Source: Yamagishiella unicocca
Lineage: Eukaryota > Chlorophyta > Chlorophyceae > Chlamydomonadales > Volvocaceae
Reading direction: 5' to 3'
NCBI GenBank assembly: GCA_003116995.1
Contig: BDSL01000006.1
Location: forward strand, 558,001-622,000
Length of the DNA: 64,000 nucleotides
Shown here: positions 10,754 to 21,225 of the stretch, piece after piece
How the letters are laid out: each line of letters starts with the position of its first letter
Position numbering within the stretch: position 1 is the stretch's first letter
Translations under genes and position numbers: made by a program
Notes under the pieces: model-generated
What the model was told of the DNA's origin: nothing
The model's database searches: none
The model's input: the letters and a program-made list of their open reading frames with translations, nothing else

Positions 10754-13087
10754 CTGAAAGCCACAGGCGAACCTGCAGCTTATTTCCAAAGCATCATCCG
10801 ACGTGCAATGCATCTTTCCAATTTGCATGGCCCTCGGCAGCAACCCACGTACACAACGATGCCCGCCCGCTGGAGAGGACGAGTACAAATGGGTTCAGAC
10901 TGCATACCGCATTGTTGGGCTTCAGGATGCACACTGTCTAAACCAGGCCTTCATCACCTGCTCCGTCCGCCTCTCCGCTGCCGGCGCAGATGCCTACGAG
11001 GTAGTCAGCCTCCCGCGCCAGCAGCGCCGCAGCGGCAACGCAGGATGGGCGCGGCTCTGGGCGGAGGCGGAGACACGCAGGCGTATTGCTGGCCTCAGGC
11101 GGGCTCGCGGTGGGGCGGGGCGGATGCCAACATGGGGGGGCTGGAAGGTGCGCGAGGCGCGGCGCTGTCGTGCGGTGCGATGGCGCACAAGGACGTGCGG
11201 GTGCTGCTGCTGCTAAAGTAAGCGAGGTACACACATACCGACATACGTGTTGTTGCACATAGCCAGCCGGCGAGCAGGATGGTTGCCGTGCGTACCACGC
11301 GTTTGCAATTTGCGCCTCCGCGTGCGTTTTTGTTCGTGGCTGCCACACCCTCGGTTACCTGCCGTGCTGGCGGACTGGGCGGGCCAGCATAAATCGAGCG
11401 GGGTGTGTTATTTCGCCCGACTGCCCGGCCGGCCGGTTGCTGCTCCCAGCTGGCGGAGCATTCGGCAGCAAGGACTGCGGAGGCGGCGTTTCTTGCTTGG
11501 TGGTAGTTCGTAGGGTGATGGATAGAGGCTGCAGAGAGGAGAAGATCATTCTTTGTGGGTCGCCATACATAGCATGGCGTCCCTCGACCGTCCTGCATGG
11601 TGTTTGTGACATGCGCATGGTGGTGGTGCCACCGTCGTGGCAATGGCGGCTGCGACATGCTGGGGGCTGGAAGCGCAGCCTGTCCCTGGGGGTTGCGCTT
11701 GTGCTGCTGCTCCACCCATCGGAAACTGAGGAGGGGGGGCTCAATGCTTGTGAAATTCCGGGTGCAGTGCAGCAATGGCGATCGCGAGCGGCTGCTGCTG
11801 TCGCTCATGTTAAAGAGTGTGCACATCAGAAAACGTGTTCCCATGGCGTCTAATACGGTATCACGATGAACAACAGCGTGGGGATCGTAGCATCGACGCA
11901 CTCGCATGCACATTGTGGAAGCACTAGTCAAAGTTCAGCGTATGGGAACGGGCCAGCTAATGTGAGGTGGGGAGGCCAACTATGGGCAACTCAGCTTGAT
12001 GGAGATTACCGTTGCGAGGATACCGGTACATAGAGCGCAAGGGTGAGAGGCCTGCACGCTTCTGTACGCTGCACCACAAAGATTAGTTGTCATGCCCGCC
12101 CTGCCGAAGCGACTTCAGTGCCTCGGTTCTCCTACGGTCTCCGAAGGAAGGGCGAACACCTCGTAGAGTTGCCGTTCTCATGCCAGGTATCTTGCGCCAG
12201 TCATTAACCTTTTTGAAACTTTTACTTTTTGTCTTTGAAAAAGGCATCTACACTATAGCACAACTGAAGCTTGGGCGCGCCGCTCCAACGACTACTGTAC
12301 GACAAATTCGATCCGACGCGACGCAGTATAGGTGGCGCTTGTCAAAATAATCATATGATCGGGTCGGCAGGCATGTCCTTCGAGAATAAGCTTTAATTAT
12401 ATGAATATGTCTCCGAATACAGCAGAAAACTGATGTTGTGGTTCAAGGGTTACTTCGTATGACTTGCCACCGCGTTCAGGCGGCATTGCCGAATTAGCGC
12501 AGTTAGGTCATCTTAAATTACCTGGAGTATCACCACACCAAGCAACCTTGACGGCACTTATGTCCACTCTTGAAAGTGAAAACGACGAACGGGGAAACCG
12601 TAACTGTGCCAGAGGATATACGCGCCTCTTAATTGGGAGAGTAGGGGAGAGTTGACACCAACAACATGAAGTACGACTTGAAATGCAGATTGCCATAACG
12701 GCCACACCGTCCGTCCCCCCTTAGGCTGTCTAACGTGAGGCTGAACCATCCATACCTCCCTGCTTCATCCTAAGGATGTTTCAGGTATGTGAAACAGGGA
12801 ACATGTGATGGACCTTGCAATCCCTCCCCTGATGAATCCCCGAAATATAGTTGTGCCAAAAATGAGGATATGGCAAAAAAACCTTCATGCACGGTCTTCT
12901 TATTGGATCCAAGGATGTTCGATCCTTTTGCGAAGATATTGCAAGTTTATGGAGCTTAACTACAGCATAGATTTAAGGAATTAGCGTTGTTAATGGATGA
13001 AGAATCGTAAGGTGGTGTTGAGAAACACCGAGTATTTACATTGGCTACATTAGCAGAAGCATCAAAGGCCTGCTGACGGTCAGAAGC
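10754..13087. other. Intergenic; no supportable gene
   Basis: Contains the 3' UTR of the Lys/Glu-rich protein and the H4 3' flank. Long frames occur on both strands between 10800 and 11900 but are low in complexity and carry no recognisable motif. From about 11900 to 13080 the sequence is AT-richer with many stops. I see no repeat array or element here. Confidence 0.5.
13036..13040 (-). terminator. TGTAA polyadenylation-type motif after histone H4
   Basis: On the minus strand TGTAA occurs 48-52 nt past the H4 stop codon. TGTAA is the usual poly(A) signal in volvocine algae. Replication-dependent histone mRNAs of these algae usually rely on a 3' hairpin, and only a weak 5-bp inverted repeat (AGCAG/CTGCT) is visible between the stop and this site. 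Confidence 0.45.
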
Positions 13088-13719
<632 letters not shown>

Positions 13720-14167
13720 ATGGCCCGGACTGCTCGCAAGTGCACCGGCGTCAAGGCGCCCTGTAAGCAGCTGGCCACCAAGGCCGCTCGAAAGACCCCG
13801 GCGGGGGCTGTAGAACAAACCACATCGCTGGCCGAGGCGGAGGGGTAAGCACCGCCTTTGCAGTGTATAGAAGCTACTATAACTAAAACGCTCTGGGCAT
13901 GCCATAAGCAGTTCCGCTTGGGTGAGAAACGCGAAGGGGAATGATCGAGCGCGAGAACCGTGACTAATTTGAGGGGCCGTATGTAAATCAACTATGAAAA
14001 AGATTACATCCTGCAAATTATAATCCTTCACGATGCTGCTGAGGCCTACCTGGCGGGTATGTCCGAGGAGCGAGGACACCAACCTTTCCGCCATCCACAC
14101 CAAGCATGTCACCATCATGCCCAAGGATACCCAGCTGGCCCGCCGCACCAGTGGCGAGCGCTTAACG
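13720..14167 (+). pseudogene. Histone H3 pseudogene (both ends kept, middle lost)
   Basis: The first about 30 codons match H3 (MARTARK..., KQLATKAARKTPA) but lack three residues that include Lys4, and carry S10C, G13V and R17C changes. The frame then departs from H3 and stops at about 13846. From about 14035 the C-terminal part reappears (DAAEAYLAG, then [19 protein letters not shown] and QLARR), but a small insertion between the two pieces shifts the frame. The middle, roughly residues 40-100 with the histone-fold core, is replaced by about 190 nt of unrelated sequence. The normal stop after GERA is also gone. This is a non-functional copy sitting in the position of the usual divergent H3 partner of H4. 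Confidence 0.92.
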
Positions 14168-15312
14168 CCCTTGCTTAACCTTTTACCAGCTGGCCCCCCG
14201 CATTCCTCGCGAGCTCTTAATATCTCTACCTGGTCTCTGACTCTCGACATCACCATCATTGATCAACACCACTATAATAGTCACTAACTTTGATAGACCT
14301 TACGCACTGACTGGGCAGGGAATGCAAGGGATCGCCCTGTTGCCATACTCTATTCGAGAGTGACTGCCTCGGACGCAACGGCGGTTGCTTGCCGTCCCCC
14401 CCATCGAAGGCCGCCTCGATTACAGGCTCCATCAGCACCAGGTTCCACCCGCACATATCATCACCACCTGCACAAACTGGTGCAGTCCCGCCTATTGCCC
14501 ACGTGCAAACCACGTGCATCACTGCTGGTGGACTTGAAATCCGGAACATGCAGAATAGACGTGGTACATTCTGGTTGCATTGCTTGATAGGGCACAATGG
14601 ATAAGCTCTGCAGCTTGCTATAGTTTTTGTTAAACTTGTCATAGGCGCAGAATTGTACCTGATCGCCCCGGTACGTGCCAGGAGGAGGGCATACCGTGGC
14701 CATCACCTGCCACTTCAGCATTGCCTCCTGTGCAGCACACACTCATCGGCAGCGGCATAGCCAACGATTCAGTGTGGTGGGCACATGGAGCCATGTGCGA
14801 GTTCCAGAACCGGGTCAATTGGGTTGAGCGCTTGCAAGGTTTGGGTAGACGCAGGTATGTTGCCGGGTGATGCGTCAGTCCCGAGGGGCGAGCTGGTGCA
14901 GCGGCCGGCCGCCACGGCGCATGCTGCACCGTTGCTACTCGGGGTGCGGGCGGTCGTGGGACGCACTCCTCGGAGGGTACGGATGTTGGCGGTGGGGGGC
15001 CCCGATTACCGGGTAGGCTGCCCCGTATCGTTGGATGGTGGAGGGTGCAGCGTACGACGGCGGGTCAGGCGCGCAGCCGTTCGCAGCTGGTGGAGTGAGG
15101 TGGCGAGGGCCGGGCTAGCAGTGTCAGCACCAGCGAGGGCTATGGCGATGCCGGCTGTTGGCGATGTAGTCCGCGGCGGGGCGCCGGTCACGGAGCTCGG
15201 CCAGTCTGGGCCCCATCTCAGCCGGCTGAGCTCTTGTGGTGCAACCCGGGGGGCCGAATGCATGGCAACGAAGGCTGGGTAGGATGATGCAGCACTCTGT
15301 GGGTGCCGACTC
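14168..15312. other. Intergenic; no supportable gene
   Basis: Lies between the H3 remnant and the 3' end of ARL6, and presumably includes the ARL6 3' UTR. Overlapping frames on both strands at 14780-15280 show no recognisable domain. No repeat or element was found. Confidence 0.5.
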
Positions 15313-16743
15313 CTAGAACTGGTCCAGCAACCACTGCATGCCCTCCTGCGTAGACGGGATGAAGGGCATGGCAGCAGCGGCGTCAGCGTTGGCGTTGAGC
15401 CGCGCCTTGCGAAATAAGACCGATCCTACGCCACGACACCAGCCCAAGCCACCTATCACACCGGCCCCACCTCGTGCTGCGAGCGACTCCGAATCCTGGC
15501 CCCTACTCCCAGTCACCCGTCGCCGCACCTTGACCCCCTCCCCCTGCAACGCGCTGCACGGCTGCAGCTGAAACCCACGCGCCGACGCCGCGGGCAGGTG
15601 CAGCGCCTGTGCCACCTCCGCCGGCTTGGCCGCCACCTCCAGGTCCATCTTGTTACACAGGAACAACATGGGGACCTTCTGCGCTTGCAGGAACCCGGGG
15701 GAGTGGGAAGCGAGGGCTAGCGTCTGGGAGTGCGTTACAGGCACGATATGGCAAGAAGCGGGCAGGCAACGACCCATGACCCCGGTGCCCTCATCCGTAA
15801 GCTCACTCGCTCGCTGCCCCGCCCCACCTTTAGCGGCTCCGCTTTGAACAGCTCCTGCAGCACAGCGTCCGCCTCGGAGAAGCGAGCCCGGTCCGCAGCG
15901 TCCAGCACGAACATGATGGCCTGGGCAAGCCAGTTAGGGTCTTTAAGGTGTTTACGGAGGCCAGTTTAGGGTTTTGAGGGTGTTTGCGTACCACGTGGCC
16001 AGGGCGCTGAGAACGAACCAGCCTAATGAGGGACGCAGTTCAATACGAAAATAACAAATATGCAGCACTCGGGGGCTGGGCTCCAGCCAGCCAAGCTGAC
16101 TGCAGTGCCAGCGTGTGCTGCGTGCATATGGCAAGCTGTCGCCCATGCATGCGCCATTAGTATGCGGCAAATGAGATGCCCTGAGCCCCGCTGTACTGGG
16201 GCAAGCGTTCAAGGTACGCCACGGGGATGGGACATAGAAGCGGCGCGCGGCGCCTTGGCCGTGCGTGGGCCTTCATCCTCCATCACAGGCGCGGAAGCTT
16301 AAGCAAACCCTTACCGTCGTTTCCTTGTAATAATGTTTCCACAGCTCGTGGTACCGTTGGTTACCTTCAGTAGGCATACGCACGGTTGTATGTGGCATTG
16401 ATCGCAAATCGGATTACTGTCGAGAAGGGCGCTGCACCTCTCAGGCTTACCGGACATGTCGAACATGGTCACCGACAGCCCATCCATTTTGACCGACTCG
16501 ACCGCAAAGCCGACGGTTGGAGCGACTTCCTCTAAGGGTTCCTTGGTGAGGCGTGCAACCACTGTAGACTTGCCGCTGTTGCTGAGCCCCACGATAAGTA
16601 GGCCAACCTTTGTCTGAAAAGAAATTGGGCCGCGGATGGCTCAGCGTGCTTGCTGTGCGGATAATATACATACATAGTACAACGCAATATACTCGCACCT
16701 TGATCAGTCCTAAGCGGATAAGAAAACTACGGAGCAGGCCCAT
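15313..16743 (-). CDS. ARL6: ARL6/BBS3, ADP-ribosylation-factor-like GTPase
   Basis: Small GTPase that recruits the BBSome coat to membranes at the ciliary base. Exons (minus strand): 16743-16699, 16613-16451, 16364-16315, 15920-15828, 15678-15529, 15345-15313; 534 nt, 177 residues (human ARL6 has 186), all phases consistent. The N-terminus MGLLRSFLIRLGLIK matches ARL6 in pattern and has Gly2 for myristoylation. Nucleotide motifs: G1 GLSNSGKS, switch I Thr in APTVGF, G3 FDMSG, G4 NKMD, G5 CSAL. After DMSG comes NQRYHELWKHYYKE, the ARL6-specific switch II; the usual catalytic Gln position holds Asn. The tail EGMQWLLDQF is the ARL6-type C-terminal helix. The 45-nt first exon and 33-nt last exon are small but fit by phase and similarity. 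It supports a flagellated organism. Confidence 0.94.
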
Positions 16744-17640
16744 GATTACGGCAAGGAAATAAAAAAGACTGCCGTTGTGGTCCCAATTACAGCCTGCTCA
16801 TATAGTATGTTGCTATACGCTCTCATCGCATGTGCTAAAAAACACAAGCCGCATTGCATGCAACTTGCTAAACGCGTCGTACATCAGAATTTTGGCGGAC
16901 TCCGTCGACCGCTGCTGGGTAGGTCTCCATCTAACGTCAATACACCTCTCCAGCCGTTATTGATCTTCATGAGGCTCCCATGCTCCGCGCACTGAGCCTA
17001 CCGAACCGCCGAGCCAGGACGGGTTTTTTTCCAGGGTTTTCTTCGCTGGTTTAATGTCAAAATATCACTCGGACAACCCACCCACCTCGCTCGCTCGATC
17101 GCTGATATGTGTGAAAGTAATTCATGAAGCCATTGCTGTGCGCTGTATGCGTAGGCAGCCAGCCGACGCGGAGGCTGTCACACTGACCGCTGGGCCCACG
17201 CACTGCCAGTCCTGACGTGAATACGCCTCTCTTTAAATTTCTCAATACCTTGAAGCTCCAATGTTCCGCGTACCGCGCCTACCGACCCGCCGGGCCGGGA
17301 ATGGTTTTGTCAGGTTATCTTCCTCACCCTTCCTTGAATTTTATGTGTCAAAGCATAACGATACCAAAAGTCAATGGAGGTTCCGAGAACAGCTAGCGGT
17401 CTTCGGATTGGCTTGCGTGCATCATGCGTACGTGACGTACATGCTCCTTGTGCCTCGTCGACCAAGCTGAAGCAGTTTGAGGCAGCATTCACCTACAGCA
17501 CATAGCAAAGAATCACAGCTTAAGGAATCACAGCTTAAGGCCACCTCCTCCTTTAACGCTTGGCTTTGCGGCACCTTCAGACTCCGACCCACCGGGACGC
17601 TACCAGCGCCTCGCAGCGCCCGGAACAGCAGGCAGCGGGG
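16744..17640. promoter_or_regulatory. Divergent intergenic region, ARL6 (−) / penta-EF-hand gene (+), with a diverged duplication
   Basis: About 900 bases between two outward-pointing starts, expected to hold both promoters. It carries a diverged direct duplication (16885-17075 and 17165-17360). Just before the plus-strand gene is a short direct repeat, CACAGCTTAAGGAAT/CACAGCTTAAGGCCA, at about 17513-17543. No TATA box was assigned. Confidence 0.45.
16885..17360. repeat. Diverged direct duplication, about 190 bp, offset about 280 bp
   Basis: The block at about 16885-17075 is echoed at about 17165-17360. Shared landmarks, in order: a GACCGCTG box (16908 / 17187), ACGTCAATACACCTCTC versus ACGTGAATACGCCTCTC, GAGGCTCCCATG versus GAAGCTCCAATG, GCCTACCGAACCGCCG versus GCCTACCGACCCGCCG, then GGTTTT runs and an ATGTCAAA box. 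Identity by eye is moderate. It may be an old tandem duplication or two terminal repeats of a small element. Confidence 0.65.
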
Positions 17641-19906
17641 ATGTGGCCCACCAAACAAAACTCAGGATCCCAGCCAGCACATCCTCCCACGCAGCAGCAA
17701 CAAAAGACCGACACAGCCAGCCTACGTCACGTGAGTGCCTGTGGCGTCGTCTGTGGCGTTCGTCCCGCACCGCGCGCACCGCTTTATCCCCTCAGCCGCG
17801 CCTTCACCGATGCACCCATCAACTCTCATCCACCCTGCCTCTGCCCCTGGTCGGATCCGGGGTTCGGGGGCCTTTCCTTTTTTTCCGCCGCCCTCAGTGG
17901 TTCTCCAATGTGGATAAGGACTCCAGCGGCCACATCACGGCTCCGGAGCTGCAGGCCGCACTAGCTGAGGGCGGCCTCCACTTCAGCCTGGGCACCGTTG
18001 CGGCCATCATCAGGTGCGTGTACGGCTGCCGTGCGCGCGCGCGCGCAGCCCTGCTGCTTGGAATCCAATCGTCACGTGCTGTCCGGCGCTCCCCTGCTGA
18101 CGCATGTGCACGAGCCGTGTCCCGCCGTGTCGCCGCCTGTCGTCCGCGGGCCCCCAGGCAGTGCGACAGCACCGGCTCCGGAACCATCAGCTTCGGCGAG
18201 TTCGAGCGGCTGCACGTCTTCCTTGCCAAGTAGGTGGCGGCGAGGTGGAGTGGGTGGGTGTGTGGATAGCTTAGAAACACAAATTTGATACCGGTACAAG
18301 GAAAAACAGGAACCAAAAGCGTGGTAGCTGGGTGGGTGGGTATGTGGGGCGCCGACAGCAGTTTCATCCCGCCGGGAAACCTCCCGACGCGGCACATGTG
18401 ATACGACAGGTCAGTGCGAATGAGAGAAAAAGCGGTGGTGGGCACTGAATAAGAAAATCGATAAGGTAGGCGGGTGACTTCCATGACACGCATTACGCGT
18501 GATCCGTGGACGGCTGAAGGGCAGAGGACATTCGCAGGTGCCCTCTTGGGCCCCTCCTGGAGCCGCACTGGCAGGCATGCAGAATCTCCAATCGCAGATG
18601 CACGGGCACACGATACCGGCACGGCCCAGATCCACACGATTGGACTCGCGATAACGGGCTATACCACTGCCGGCCGCTTGTTTGACACGCTGGCGCTCCC
18701 CCCCATGCGTTTTCTGTGCGCGTGCTAACCCATCCTGCCACGCCCCAACCCCTGCGCGACAGCGTGCAGGACACCTTCGGGCAGCTGCGGTCGGATCGCC
18801 GCACGGGCCGGGTGCCCCTGGAGGAGGTGGCGCGGGGGCTGGCGGCGTTCGGTGGGTGGTTTCCTCCAGGGGGGGCACGAGGCTGCCGAGGCCACAGCGT
18901 CCTATCTACATACATGTCTATCAACCACAGCCGGTGATCGTGTCTTGATCCACCTCTAGGCCATCTATATACATGTCTCTCAACCACAACCGGTGATAGC
19001 GTCATGATCCACCTCTAGGCCATGATGTGTACGACAGTGCCAGCGGTGTAGGGGCGCGCTGGCTTCTCCCCCACGCCGTCCTGCGAGCCTGATTGGGCAA
19101 CCCCGCATGCCCACCCGGACCACATCCAAGGTGTCGCTCACGCCCCCATGCGGCCCCTACCTTTTCCCACCCCTCTTCCCACCCCTCTTCCCACCCCTCT
19201 TCCCACCCCTCTTACCACCCCTCTTACTTACCACCCTTCTTACGACCCCTCTTACCACGCCTCTTACGACCCCTCTTACCGCCCCTCTTACCACCCCTCT
19301 TACCACCCCTTACCACCCCTCTTGCCAACCCTCTTGCCAACCCTCTTGCCACCCCTCTTCCCACCCCTCTTACCACCCCTCTTACCACCCCTCTTACCAC
19401 CCCTCTTCCCACCCCTCTTGCCACCCCTCTTACCACCCCTCTTACCACCCCTCTTACCACCCCTCTTACCACCCCTCTTACCACCCCTCTTACCACCCCT
19501 CTTACCACCCCTCCGCCTCAGGCTACGTGCTAGATCCGTCGGTGCAGCGGGCGCTGTTCGCCCGGTTCGACCCCCTGCGGGCGGGTAGCATGGGCCTCCA
19601 GGTGCGCGGCTGGGAGTTGCGGTGTGGGTGGGTCGGAGCATGTCGGAGAGCTCCTTTGCAACAACCTCCTACACCAGCCATCCTTACGTCTGACGGCCTT
19701 CGGTACCTCAACCCCCTACCGCCCCTAAACGAGCCTTTTTTGCAAACCCCCCCGCCCCGCCCCGCCCCTGGGTCCAGGAGTATCTGGCACTGACGCTCTT
19801 CATCCGCTCCGCCACCGCCACCTTCAAGGCCTTTGACCCCTCAGGAACCGGCGTCGTGCATCTCAACTTCCCGCAGTTCCTGTACGCAGCCGTCAACTCC
19901 AACTGA
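17641..19906 (+). CDS. Penta-EF-hand calcium-binding protein (ALG-2/PDCD6-like)
   Basis: Calcium sensor of the penta-EF-hand family, which dimerises through EF5 and binds ESCRT and secretory partners. Exons: 17641-17730, 17898-18013, 18158-18229, 18763-18851, 19522-19601, 19778-19906; 576 nt, 191 residues, the same length as human ALG-2, with consistent phases. A short Pro/Gln N-terminus precedes EF1 ([12 protein letters not shown]) and EF2 ([12 protein letters not shown]), both canonical 12-residue loops. EF3 ([12 protein letters not shown]), EF4 ([12 protein letters not shown]) and EF5 ([12 protein letters not shown]) are degenerate, so only the first pair is likely to bind calcium well; this differs from ALG-2, where EF1 and EF3 are the strong sites. 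The donor of exon 3 splits a codon just before an apparent TAG; reading through it would wrongly end the protein at FLAK. Intron 4 is filled with repeats. Confidence 0.87.
18901..19019. repeat. 60-bp tandem duplication in intron 4 of the penta-EF-hand gene
   Basis: Two adjacent units of about 60 bp, each with CTATATACATGTCT-like, CAACCACA, CCGGTGAT and GATCCACCTCTAGG blocks, differ at about eight positions. Entirely intronic. Confidence 0.85.
19160..19512. repeat. CCACCCCTCTTA minisatellite (about 12 bp, about 29 units)
   Basis: About 350 bp of near-perfect units of CCACCCCTCTTA with TTC, TTG or TTAC variants ends directly at the acceptor of exon 5 (19521), so it also provides that intron's pyrimidine tract. 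Open frames in all forward phases through it are an artefact of the repeat. Confidence 0.95.
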
Positions 19907-20475
19907 TCCCACCAGACTGGCAGGCCTCCTTTTTTCCGGTTGCCGCGTCACCAAACTGCCGGGCTGTGCTGGACGGTAGCTGTGTGGCTGCGCCCTAATT
20001 GCCTTAACTGTTGTCAAGTTTATTGCTTGCTGTGCTATTAGTTCCTGTTGAAGATGTACACGCAGTACGGTGGCTGGCCGAAATGGCTTGACGCACATGC
20101 CTAACTTCGAGTGGATTCGCCGGGGGATGTTTGTAGTCCTTCGTAGTAGTAACTATTACGCGTACTCACGGCAGGGCCCAGCAGCTGCTGGCGGGCAGCC
20201 AGGCACTGGCAAGTAAGGCATGGTAGGCACGAGGGGGTGAGCCGCACAGCACCCGCCGGCAGGGAGCGCCCAGCGGCACCAGGGTCGGTGCTACGGCAGA
20301 TTCGAAACGCTTACATGCACAGAGACGCCGTTGCAGCGCCAACCAATCACTCTGCCGCTTCGCAGCGCGCAGTGGCACCGCTCCAACCTCACCTAGAGCC
20401 CAGCCACGGCGGCCATAACCAGCATCCTCCTCCTCCTCATCCCGAGGACAGCTGGTCATGAGCTGCGACGCCCTG

Positions 20476-20640
20476 GCCCAGCTCAGCCCAGCTCAGCTCA
20501 GCCCAGCTCAGCCCAGCCCAGCCCAGCTCAGCTCAGCCCAGCTCAGCTCAGCTCAGCCCAGCTCAGCCCAGCCCAGCTCAGCTCAGCTCAGCCCAGCTCA
20601 GCCCAGCTCAGCCCAGCTCAGCCCAGCTCAGCCCGGCCTA
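20476..20640. repeat. CAGCTCAGCC simple array
   Basis: About 165 bp built from five-base steps AGCTC and AGCCC in irregular order, ending in CTAACCTAGC variants to about 20670. It is non-coding and sits between two convergent genes. Confidence 0.95.
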
Positions 20641-21159
20641 ACCTAGCCTAACCTGGCGTAACCTAGCGTAGCCCCCAATATTGATGATTCTGACTACTGA
20701 CTACCTTGGCCTAGCTCCTCCCTGCCTGACTGCTACTCGCGCTAGCTGCTGCTCGCTGGGCGCCCCTTGGTAGCCCTATACCACTCAGCGAGTAGTACCG
20801 TTTGACAAAACTCACGCGGCCGGTCACCGCCTGGCCCACTCCTCAGGGCCCCCGGTTCGATCCCGAGCCAGCCGTCATTGCGCTTTATTCTCCGCGGCTT
20901 GCACAGGAGATCAACGCACCCGCTGCCCCCTCCCCGAAACCACCCCAACAAGAAGATTACGTCCGGCCAACACCCCTCCACCTTCCCGCCACCAACGCGC
21001 GGTCCTACACCACCGGTTCTTTTATTGTAACCCCTCCCATGGACCCGCACGAACACTTTTAATTATATGCTGCCGCCACGTCACGTACCCCGGGGGGAAG
21101 GGGGTAGCGCCCGTCATCACAACTTCGCAAGCCCAGCTCCTCCGCCCTCGGGTTCCGTG

Positions 21160-21164
21160 TTACA
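21160..21164 (-). terminator. TGTAA polyadenylation signal of PUS10
   Basis: Minus-strand TGTAA lies about 62 nt beyond the PUS10 stop codon, a normal position for the volvocine poly(A) signal. Confidence 0.6.
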
Positions 21165-21225
21165 GCGTACGGCACTAATACGGCACTAATGCGGTGCTAA
21201 ACCTCTCAACTGCCGCACCCGGCCG

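Larger units (their letters stand above)
19907..21225. other. Convergent 3' intergenic region (penta-EF-hand / PUS10)
   Basis: Holds the 3' UTRs of two convergent genes. A simple-sequence array sits at 20476-20640. A GGTTCGATCCC box (Pol III B-box-like) is at 20854-20864, but no tRNA fold fits around it. No coding sequence is supported. Confidence 0.5.

Noticed and set aside
11095..11931. 278-codon minus-strand frame
   Set aside because: Skewed composition (His/Ser/Ala/Pro), no motif, no consistent exon partners, overlapped by forward frames of similar quality.
18158..18232. Reading the penta-EF-hand exon 3 to an in-frame TAG and ending the protein there
   Set aside because: A donor (AA|GTAGGT) lies just before the TAG and its phase joins the next PEF exon, giving the standard 191-residue family length.
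19107..19793. Pro/Thr/Leu-rich frames in three forward phases and Arg/Gly-rich reverse frames
   Set aside because: Produced by the 12-bp minisatellite in an intron; the true exon here is only 19522-19601.
20815..20880. Possible tRNA or tRNA-derived SINE (B-box GGTTCGATCCC)
   Set aside because: The T-arm pairs imperfectly, the candidate acceptor stems are only about 60 nt apart and no A-box sits at the right distance.
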